Source: an uncultured Phascolarctobacterium sp.
GTDB taxonomy: Bacteria; Bacillota; Negativicutes; Acidaminococcales; Acidaminococcaceae
NCBI GenBank assembly: GCA_900551335.1
Contig: URVO01000053.1
Span: 1-8,299, forward strand
Direction of reading: 5' to 3'
Length of the DNA stretch: 8,299 bases
In this document: positions 1 through 5,554 of the stretch, one piece after another
How positions within the stretch are numbered: position 1 is the first letter of the stretch
How the letters are laid out: each line of letters opens with the position of its first letter
Translations under genes and position numbers: made by a program
Notes under the pieces: generated by a model
Seen by the model: only the letters and a program-made list of their open reading frames with translations
Database searches by the model: none
What the model was told of the DNA's origin: nothing

Positions 1-561
1 GTTACGCGCGCCCACCTGAATCAAATCTACATCCTCTACAAAGCGCTCTATCATGTACGGCGACATAATTTCCGTAACAATCGGCAAGCCCGTTTCCTTG
101 CGCGCATTCTTCAAATAATCCAGGCCCTGCTCCTTCAGTCCTTGGAAGGAATAAGGCGAGGTGCGTGGCTTGAAGGCACCGCCGCGCAGCATGCTTGCAC
201 CGCCCAGCTTGATGGACTTGGCGATGTCCGTCACCTGCTCCTGCGTTTCTACAGAGCAGGGACCGGCGATAACCTGCAGCTTCTGTCCGCCTATAGGCAC
301 CCCGGCAACATCAATCACGCTGTCCGCAGGATGGAACATGCGGTTTGCACGCTTGAACGGCTCCTGCACGCGCATAACCTTGTCGACCGCATCATCAATA
401 CGCAGCAGATTTATATCCAGGCTGCTCGTGTCACCGATGATGCCGAAAATCGTCATGTTCACACCGTTGATTTCGTTAATCTGAAAGCCCTTGCTCTCCA
501 GATTCGCCCTCATGCGCGCCTTATTTTCTTCCGGTGCCCCTGGCTTGAATACTATGACCAT
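1..561 (-). CDS. aroF: 3-deoxy-7-phosphoheptulonate (DAHP) synthase, N-terminal 187 residues (truncated by window edge)
   Basis: Condenses phosphoenolpyruvate and erythrose 4-phosphate to DAHP, the first committed step of the shikimate pathway, in the cytosol. The start at 561 is set by an AAAAGGAG ribosome site (GGAG at 573-570). The reading frame runs open to base 1, so the C-terminal part lies outside the window. Residues 1-75 look like the ferredoxin-like N-terminal regulatory domain of the Thermotoga-type class I beta enzymes. The TIM-barrel core follows with AGPCSVE (99-105, containing the metal-binding Cys102), LRGGAFKPRTSPYSFQG (125-141) and IQVGARN (181-187). In this enzyme class the N-terminal domain mediates feedback inhibition by Tyr or Phe. 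That fits the Tyr/Phe-rich leader peptide and terminator upstream, so the gene is probably controlled at both transcription and enzyme level. The family call is firm; the symbol aroF rather than aroG or aroA is convention. Confidence 0.96.
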   Translation of the reverse strand, partial: MVIVFKPGAPEENKARMRANLESKGFQINEINGVNMTIFGIIGDTSSLDINLLRIDDAVDKVMRVQEPFKRANRMFHPADSVIDVAGVPIGGQKLQVIAGPCSVETQEQVTDIAKSIKLGGASMLRGGAFKPRTSPYSFQGLKEQGLDYLKNARKETGLPIVTEIMSPYMIERFVEDVDLIQVGARN

Positions 562-620
562 GAAAACATCTCCTTTTTGCTGACGCCACTGTCAGCTTAT
601 TCATCCTCAATCCATGCTAC

Positions 621-654
621 TAAAAAAGCAGGCCCTCGCAAAGAGAACCTGCTT
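621..654 (-). terminator. Attenuator: intrinsic terminator in the aroF leader
   Basis: Read on the minus strand, AAGCAGGTTCTC (654-643) pairs with GAGGGCCTGCTT (637-626) around the loop TTTGC, giving a 12-bp stem with two G-T pairs. A run of T follows (627-622). It lies after the leader ORF stop at 696 and before the aroF start at 561, so it would end transcription before aroF. No gene ends just upstream other than the leader ORF, which is why I read it as an attenuator rather than an ordinary gene-end terminator. Confidence 0.88.
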
Positions 655-664
655 GAAAAGCAAA
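648..664 (-). promoter_or_regulatory. Candidate antiterminator hairpin overlapping the attenuator
   Basis: On the minus strand TTTGCTT (664-658) can pair with AAGCAGG (654-648) around the loop TTC, with two T-G pairs. The downstream arm is the same segment that forms the 5' arm of the terminator, so the two structures exclude each other. It is much weaker than the terminator. Other, longer upstream partners may be the true antiterminator, because I could not fold the leader computationally. Confidence 0.4.
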
Positions 665-695
665 GCTAAAACTGTAATTGCCGTAAACGCAAATA

Positions 696-836
696 CTATT
701 TTATATCTCTAAGACGACGGACAGAGCTATATGATTTTTCCCATGCAAAAGAACCGGTGCTATAGTAATAATAGCTAAAGACCGGAGCATAATAAAAACC
801 ATATTCAATTGCAGTGTTCATCAGTTCAGAGTTCAT
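696..836 (-). CDS. Tyr/Phe-rich leader peptide of aroF (46 aa), attenuation sensor
   Basis: A short ORF starts with ATG at 836 and ends with TAG at 698-696. It is preceded by AGGTGA five bases before the start. The 46-residue product begins MNSELMNTAIEYGFYY and contains eight Tyr (residues 12, 15, 16, 22-25, 36), three Phe (14, 20, 30) and one Trp (32). The run of four Tyr codons, TAT TAT TAC TAT, is at 773-762. It sits between a consensus promoter and an intrinsic terminator, upstream of the gene for the first aromatic-pathway enzyme. By analogy with trp and phe leader peptides, ribosomes starved of Tyr-tRNA (and probably Phe-tRNA) would stall here and prevent terminator formation. The peptide itself needs no function. 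A second in-frame ATG at residue 6 has no ribosome site as good as the first. The ORF and its composition are seen directly; the mechanism is inferred. Confidence 0.85.
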   Translation of the reverse strand: MNSELMNTAIEYGFYYAPVFSYYYYSTGSFAWEKSYSSVRRLRDIK

Positions 837-886
837 TTCATTCACCTGCAAAATAATATTTACGCTTTATATTAGCGATTGACGTT

Positions 887-915
887 ATTCTACTCCTATC
901 TGTAAACATCGTCAA
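887..915 (-). promoter_or_regulatory. Promoter of the aroF leader transcript
   Basis: TTGACG (-35, 915-910) and TAGAAT (-10, 892-887) are separated by exactly 17 bases, close to the sigma-A/sigma-70 consensus. A-rich and T-rich tracts upstream (about 920-960) could act as an UP element. Transcription would start near 880, about 45 bases before the leader ORF start and about 320 bases before aroF. Confidence 0.82.
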
Positions 916-961
916 GCAAAAAAGCTATCTTTGGCAAAATTTTTCTTTTTTGTCCACACAG

Positions 962-977
962 TGTAACGTAGGTTACA
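962..977. repeat. Perfect 6-bp inverted repeat, possible operator
   Basis: TGTAAC-GTAG-GTTACA is a perfect palindrome with a 4-base spacer. It lies just past the TauE terminator T-tract, about 80-97 bases upstream of the predicted aroF transcription start. Its outer bases resemble TyrR boxes (TGTAAA-N6-TTTACA) but the spacing differs, and I do not recognise the regulator. It could be a chance occurrence. Confidence 0.3.
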
Positions 978-1008
978 AAAAAATGGAGCCGCCTCAGGCA
1001 GACTCCAT
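977..1008 (-). terminator. Intrinsic terminator of the TauE/SafE gene
   Basis: On the minus strand ATGGAGTCTGCC (1008-997) pairs with GGCGGCTCCAT (993-983) around the loop TGA. There is one bulged T and one G-T pair, and seven T follow (983-977). It begins 9 bases after the TauE stop codon and separates that gene from the aroF promoter. Confidence 0.88.
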
Positions 1009-1017
1009 CATGAATCT

Positions 1018-1753
1018 TTATAAATCACACCAGCCGCTGTAAAGCATAATCGAAGCGCCAATCAGCACCACAACCAGCGCCAGCTTGCGGAACAGCTCCT
1101 GCGGCACGCGGAAGAACAGCTTCTCGCCCGCAAGAATACCCACGAACATCGCCGGAGTACAGCACAGCAGCATCGGCCAGTTTACATCGTGGACGTTACC
1201 GGCAAAATAGTTCGTCACCACCGTCATCGCACCGCTCAGTCCGAAGAACCAGACAAGGTTGGCACGCATGAGGTTTTTATCCGTCTTCTCATTCAAGAAG
1301 TACAGCGCCAACGGCGGACCATTAACGCTCGTCGACGCGCCAAAGAAGCCGGCAATCATACCGGCGCCCAAACGCCCGGCAGTTTTGTTGGTAATCTTCA
1401 CCGTACAGGCTCAGCAGCAGCGTTGCCGTCAGCAGCACCAGCCCCAGAAAAATCTCCAGCTGCGCCGCAGGCATAAGCTTCAGCACCATGCTGCCCGGAT
1501 ACATGCCTACAAGACTGCCAATCGTCGTCATCAGCACAGTATTCCAGTCGAACTCCTTGCGCACCTGATACATATTAATCAAACGCAGCAAAAGATTCAT
1601 CAGGATGATAAAAATAATCGCTGTCTTGACCGGCATAATCTGCGTCAAAAACGGCATCGCTACGAGCGCAAAGCCAAAGCCCGAAACCGTAGAAAACAGC
1701 GACGCTGTGAAAATGCCCACAGCCGCCAAAAGAATAATTGAATAATCCACCAT
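1018..1753 (-). pseudogene. TauE/SafE (DUF81) family membrane permease, apparent +1 frameshift
   Basis: Members of this family export or import small organic acids and sulfur compounds such as sulfite, sulfoacetate or sulfolactate; the substrate here cannot be told. The start is ATG at 1753, with GAGGAG seven bases upstream; an earlier in-frame start at 1798 lacks one. The first part (MVDYSIILLAAVG...) has hydrophobic helices and the typical VSGFGFALVAMPFL segment. It runs in one frame to about 1400, where LLSLY leads into non-homologous residues. The protein continues in the next frame from GTG at 1401 (VKITNKTAGRLGAG, then GFFGASTSVNGPPLALYF, a typical second-half TauE motif) to the stop at 1018. 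Deleting one G of the GG at 1402-1401 restores a protein of about 244 residues, the usual family length. Promoter, start and terminator are all intact. Either the gene was recently inactivated or the base is a sequence error. Confidence 0.85.
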
Positions 1754-1788
1754 TACTGCTCTCCTCAAAATAAAATGTGATAAGTATA

Positions 1789-1817
1789 ATTGTAACAAGC
1801 GTGAAGGAAGTAGTCAA
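1789..1817 (-). promoter_or_regulatory. Promoter of the TauE/SafE gene
   Basis: TTGACT (-35, 1817-1812), a 17-base spacer and TACAAT (-10, 1794-1789) match the sigma-A consensus well. The -10 ends 36 bases before the ATG at 1753. The stretch 1754-1868 otherwise holds no visible hairpin, so I see no terminator for the gene ending at 1869. Confidence 0.75.
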
Positions 1818-1868
1818 ATAGAATATGGGAATAAGATATGCTATTAGTGCAATTAAGGATATAAACTG

Positions 1869-3380
1869 TTACCCCTCAAATTTTTTAAATTTATACCTGC
1901 CTTTTCCTTGTCCCAAAACTATCTCTATAATGCCTATTTGTTTCATTTTAGAAATAAGATTGCTAGCATACGTTGGTGATAAATTCATGATTTTCAATAT
2001 TGTTTTTCGTGTAAATATATTGCTAGAACCTATAGAATCATATAATGCTCTCATTCTTTGTTTAGTGACATTTGAAAAGTGCACTTGCTCAAGAAGCACC
2101 TCAAAATCAACTTTTTCTGGCTCGAAATCAACTTTTTCTGGTTCAAAATCAATTTTTTCCTCACCAAACGCAACTTTTTCTGAGCCAAAATCAACTTTTC
2201 CCTCATCAAACGCAACTTTTTCTATAGGAACATTATAATTCAAATTGTATAACGTAACAAAAAATGATGTGGCCGTAGACTTAAATTTAGGTGCTAGCTC
2301 AGCACGATAATTATGCGCTTGCTTGTAATCCCCCTTGATCTTTTTAAATCCACTACCTCTGCGTTCCATCAAATTCATTCTGCTAAAAAGATCTGCAATT
2401 ATAGGATTTCTTCTTTTTGAAGCAACTGCATCTGTATCAAGATTCTGCACAAGCGAACCATCAAGCATACCGCCTGGTGAATAAATCTCCATACGATCAT
2501 CAAAAATATCAATATGTACCTCGCTGCCAAGCTCCGTATAATCTCGATGAATCAACGCATTGACCAAACATTCCATAGCAGCACGTTCAGGATACTCTGG
2601 CATTTCCAGTCTGCTATTAGCAAGCTTTTTCCAACGCATTTTAGTGTTATTTTTTATGAACTCAACACCATTTTGCAGCAAACTCAACAAACTGCCACTA
2701 TATTCTCGATCATCCCATGCCTCCATAATCCCAGATGCTTTATCAAGACCAAGCCAACGAGTACAGAAAAGACGTGAATTACGCATAGGAGATTCATCAG
2801 CAAGCAAAACTCCGGCATTAGAAAGCACATGATTCGTATCCGCCAAACCACAAGAAATAAAATCTTCTAATATAAATTTCTTCCCTGTTATCATTCGATA
2901 AGTAGCACGAAGTTTAGAAAAATCAAGATCTTCAATATGATATTGTGATAAAAGGCTGTCAAAAGTTACTTTGCTCCCCTTCATTACTAATCGTTTTAAA
3001 TCAATAGCATTAGCAGGAACACTTTCATTTCCTATACGGATAAATGCTATACGACTACCATCCCCTACATAATAATATGGTGTTTCCATCCCCGCAGCAA
3101 CATTTACTATTATAAAATCTTTTCCGTCTTTAGGGACAGGATCCATTCTTTCTTTTATCAATTCACTAATTTTTTCTGATGCTCTTTTCACGTCCTGTAA
3201 TCCTCTAAGTTCATCTTCATCAGAAATTCCAAAAAATAAAGTTCCGCCATCACCATTAGCGAATGCACTAATACTTTTTAACCAGCTTTTCGGCTTTCGT
3301 TCTTCCAAAGTCAGCTTCTTATCATACAACGTTGTTTCGCCAAGAAAATCGTCCAATTTGAACTCAACAGCTTTACGCAT
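1869..3380 (-). CDS. AlbA_2/Schlafen-type ATP-binding protein (putative transcriptional regulator) with heptapeptide repeats
   Basis: A 503-residue protein of the COG2865-like class. The N-terminal AlbA_2 domain (about 5-120) is recognised by VEFKLD, SAFANGDGGTLFFGISD and DELRGLQDV. A HATPase_c_4-like domain follows, with the N-box ECLVNALIHRDY (His278) and a glycine motif YSPGG near 300-303. Residues 387-428 are six tandem seven-residue units (EKVDFEP type). The C-terminus (about 440-500) looks like a winged-helix DNA-binding domain. The start at 3380 has GAGGTGA six bases upstream. The gene is monocistronic with its own promoter. It is distinctly AT-rich next to its GC-richer neighbours, which fits an acquired accessory gene. 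Such proteins are usually annotated as regulators, and relatives occur in defence islands. The real function and any target are unknown; it has no evident link to the nitrogenase-like operon. Confidence 0.9.
   Translation of the reverse strand: MRKAVEFKLDDFLGETTLYDKKLTLEERKPKSWLKSISAFANGDGGTLFFGISDEDELRGLQDVKRASEKISELIKERMDPVPKDGKDFIIVNVAAGMETPYYYVGDGSRIAFIRIGNESVPANAIDLKRLVMKGSKVTFDSLLSQYHIEDLDFSKLRATYRMITGKKFILEDFISCGLADTNHVLSNAGVLLADESPMRNSRLFCTRWLGLDKASGIMEAWDDREYSGSLLSLLQNGVEFIKNNTKMRWKKLANSRLEMPEYPERAAMECLVNALIHRDYTELGSEVHIDIFDDRMEIYSPGGMLDGSLVQNLDTDAVASKRRNPIIADLFSRMNLMERRGSGFKKIKGDYKQAHNYRAELAPKFKSTATSFFVTLYNLNYNVPIEKVAFDEGKVDFGSEKVAFGEEKIDFEPEKVDFEPEKVDFEVLLEQVHFSNVTKQRMRALYDSIGSSNIFTRKTILKIMNLSPTYASNLISKMKQIGIIEIVLGQGKGRYKFKKFEG
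2097..2222 (-). repeat. Six tandem 21-bp in-frame repeats in the AlbA_2 gene
   Basis: Six consecutive 21-bp units encode EKVAFDE, GKVDFGS, EKVAFGE, EKIDFEP, EKVDFEP and EKVDFEV (residues 387-428). The core GAAAAAGTTGATTTTGA is nearly identical in several units. The acidic/lysine-Val-Asp-Phe pattern forms a linker between the ATPase-like and winged-helix parts. A degenerate seventh unit (LLEQVHF) may follow. Because the unit length is a multiple of three, copy number can change without breaking the frame. Confidence 0.88.
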
Positions 3381-3421
3381 ATCGTTTCACCTCGCCCTAA
3401 AATACAGGTTTCATTAAGATG

Positions 3422-3450
3422 ATTATAGCAAATTCTTGTTTGTAATACAA
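3422..3450 (-). promoter_or_regulatory. Promoter of the AlbA_2 gene
   Basis: TTGTAT (-35, 3450-3445), a 17-base spacer and a perfect TATAAT (-10, 3427-3422). The -10 lies 41 bases before the ATG at 3380, and the promoter follows directly after the terminator of the upstream operon. Confidence 0.8.
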
Positions 3451-3474
3451 CCATAATTTTCGCCGCATAACGCC

Positions 3475-3517
3475 AAAAATCCGAGTAAAATAAAGTCAGA
3501 CTTTAAATTACTCGGAT
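3475..3517 (-). terminator. Intrinsic terminator ending the nitrogenase-like operon
   Basis: On the minus strand ATCCGAGTAA (3517-3508) pairs perfectly with TTACTCGGAT (3488-3479). An inner AAAGT/ACTTT stem sits around CTG, and a T-run follows (3479-3475). It begins four bases after the nifB stop at 3522, so it marks the operon's 3' end. Confidence 0.9.
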
Positions 3518-3521
3518 ATAT

Positions 3522-4344
3522 TTATTGCTCTTCACCGCAGCACGCAGCCGCCAGCGTGCCGACGGCATCTGCACGACAACGGCGGCAATGCCGCATCTGC
3601 GGCATCCACTGCTGACAAACCTCGCGCAAGGCAGCGATTTTCTGCGCCTCCGGCTCCGCCAGATGCGCAAAGGCCGTGCCTTCCACCGGCAACATCGGCA
3701 AAATATTATGCAGCTTGCAGCCAAGCACCGCCATCCGCCTTGCTATCGCAGGAATCTCCTCCATATTTACGCCGGGAATCGCGACCGTGTTGATTTTCAC
3801 CTTCACACCACAGCTGCCCAAAAGCTGCAAACCTTCCATTTGTCTGTTCAGCAGCAGCTCCGCCGCCTCCTGACCGACATATTTTTTCCCTGCATCATTA
3901 ACAAAGCTGTAAATATGCGCCCCTGTATTACTAGTCAAAGCGTTCACCGTAACCGTCACATAATCAACGCCTAGCTCAGCAATTTCCTTGGCATATCGCG
4001 GCAGATACAAGCCATTCGTCGATAAGCAGAAGAAAACGTCCTTATCAGCCTTGCGAATCAAGGCCAGTGTTTTGCTCACTGCCGGCCAGTTCGCCAAGGC
4101 ATCACCTGGTCCGGCAATCCCGGCAACCGTCAGCTTCGGCACCTTGGCCTTCATCTCGAAATTCCGCCGCAGTCTCAGGCTCCATAACGCGCGCCACGAC
4201 ACCGGGACGGCTTTCGTTCACGCAGCTATATTTCCGCAGGCAGTAATTGCACTGTATATTACATTTAGGCGCTACAGGAAGATGAATACGAGCATAATCG
4301 CTGCAGCGCGCAGTAAAGCAGGGATGTGTTTCAAGCTCATGCAT
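3522..4344 (-). pseudogene. nifB: NifB-type radical SAM protein (FeMo-cofactor precursor synthase family), apparent +1 frameshift
   Basis: NifB fuses two [4Fe-4S] clusters and inserts a carbide from S-adenosylmethionine to form NifB-co, the 8Fe precursor of nitrogenase cofactors. The start at 4344 overlaps the previous gene by 8 bases and has GAGGT upstream. Residues 7-62 show [21 protein letters not shown] (Cys28, 32, 35, the CX3CX2C SAM cluster), Cys41 and ESRPG. After PETAAEF (F62, at 4161) the protein continues in another frame from about 4157. That frame has [35 protein letters not shown] and, at the C-terminus, PQMRHCRRCRADAVG, a NifB hallmark. Total length if repaired is about 273 residues, the SAM core without the NifX-like C-terminal domain. 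The motif reads NYCLRKYSC, where canonical NifB usually has NYCNRKYDC. The conserved residues in both frames argue that the gene is or was recently functional, so sequence error is plausible. Confidence 0.85.
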
Positions 4345-5554
4345 GGCTAACCTCACAAATACCTTCACGCAAACCATGATACAGACCATCAGGCTTATAA
4401 TTCTGCTGCAACGCGCCATTGACAAGCTGTTCAATAATGAACGCCGCGCCACGCGCCCCCAGCAGTGTATTTTCCGTCAGGCATATCTGGTCAAACAACG
4501 GATAAACAAAGCGCAGCAGCGGCAGCTGCCTCTCCTCTGCCAGCGCCCGCAAGAACGACGAGCCGCACAGCAGCACAGGCTTTTTCTCGCCTACAGCCTG
4601 CTCCATTTCATCAAGAGTGAAGCTGGCCGTATCCTCTGCCAGCAGCACGCGCATGCCCAATTCGTCAGTCAGGAAATTCTGCATGCCTGCCAAATGTGCC
4701 TTATCCGCCGCCACCGCCACAGGCAGCTGATAAAGATTCGTCAGATAATCAGCACAGCGATAGGCAAGCCTTTGCGCCTCCTTCTCCAACTCGGCTATTT
4801 CCGCCGTAAAATCAACAGCCAGCTCCTGCCCCAGCTGCCGCAAAAAGCCTTGCAGTCCGGCAGCGCCATAGGGATAAGCACATTTTATATAGGGCACGCC
4901 AAAGCGCTCCTGCATTTTTTTCGCCAAGGCTTCGCCGTAGCCAAAGCAAACATTGAGCGCTGCCTGCGGCAGCGTCGCAAGCTCCGCCAGAGAGCAATCC
5001 TGCAGCGTGCAGTTCACTGTCACCTTGCTGCCAAGAAATTTTTTCAGCTCAGCTAAATCATTATCGGCATAGCAATCATCATTCATCACGCCCAAAATGT
5101 TGATGCTCGCGGAAAGACTTTGTACAGGCTTTTGCAAAAGCGGCAGCAAGGAAAGATAGGCTGCCTCCACGCCACTGTCAATGCAACCGGCATAGCCGGG
5201 CGCCTTCACAGACAACAGCCGCTGCCTGCTCTCGCAGTCAGCGAGAACGCCCTCCACATCGTCGCCAATCATGTTCGGCACACAGCCGCTGACCACAAAC
5301 ACGGCGCCGCATTGCGGAAAAAACTGCTCTGCCTCCTGCAGCGCCTTGCGCAAAACCTTTTCGCCGCCATTTACAACATCTTCATTATATATAACGCTCG
5401 ACGCCTGACGCACATTATAAGGCTTGCCGGCATAGCGAAAGGCAAGGCTGCCCCACTGACAGCCGACGACAGAATGCTGCAAAATCAACGCATCACGTAT
5501 GCCGCTAAGAGCGCGGACAGCACCGAATAAAGCACAGCTACTTAATGGTTTCAT
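4337..5554 (-). CDS. Nitrogenase component 1-like subunit, NifD/NifE-type ligand set (405 aa)
   Basis: An oxidoreductase/nitrogenase component 1 family protein. Such proteins form heterotetramers that receive electrons from a NifH-like reductase. It has the three cysteines expected for a shared P-cluster-type site: Cys7 (PLSSC), Cys32 (HSVVGCQWG) and Cys91 ([11 protein letters not shown]). Cys203 ([19 protein letters not shown]) lies exactly 16 residues before the Gly of RFGVP, the same spacing as NifD Cys275, the FeMo-co ligand, in its CYRSMNY...KYG segment. The NifD His442 position (LPLLRFVYP) appears to be Val, so the full FeMo-co site is not kept. At 405 residues it is shorter than NifD and lacks its N-terminal extension. 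The start at 5554 overlaps the previous stop (TAATG) with GGAGG upstream. The family is firm. The alignment was made by eye. Substrate and exact subfamily are unknown, and a NifE-like scaffold role is an alternative. Confidence 0.88.
   Translation of the reverse strand: MKPLSSCALFGAVRALSGIRDALILQHSVVGCQWGSLAFRYAGKPYNVRQASSVIYNEDVVNGGEKVLRKALQEAEQFFPQCGAVFVVSGCVPNMIGDDVEGVLADCESRQRLLSVKAPGYAGCIDSGVEAAYLSLLPLLQKPVQSLSASINILGVMNDDCYADNDLAELKKFLGSKVTVNCTLQDCSLAELATLPQAALNVCFGYGEALAKKMQERFGVPYIKCAYPYGAAGLQGFLRQLGQELAVDFTAEIAELEKEAQRLAYRCADYLTNLYQLPVAVAADKAHLAGMQNFLTDELGMRVLLAEDTASFTLDEMEQAVGEKKPVLLCGSSFLRALAEERQLPLLRFVYPLFDQICLTENTLLGARGAAFIIEQLVNGALQQNYKPDGLYHGLREGICEVSHA

Noticed and set aside
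532..604. Second small ORF (ATG at 604, MNKLTV...) between the attenuator and aroF
   Set aside because: The GAGG sits directly against the ATG with no proper spacing, and the frame runs into the aroF coding sequence. It is probably not translated.
561..880. T-box riboswitch upstream of aroF
   Set aside because: The conserved T-box antiterminator bulge (AGGGTGGNACCGCG-like) is absent, and a Tyr/Phe-rich translated ORF with its own ribosome site explains the region better.
2097..2222. CRISPR array
   Set aside because: The 21-bp units are contiguous with no spacers, lie in frame within a coding gene, and encode a regular heptapeptide.
1399..4161. Programmed ribosomal frameshifting in nifB and the TauE gene
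   Set aside because: No slippery sequence, stop-adjacent shift site or stimulatory structure is evident at either break; sequence error or mutation is simpler.
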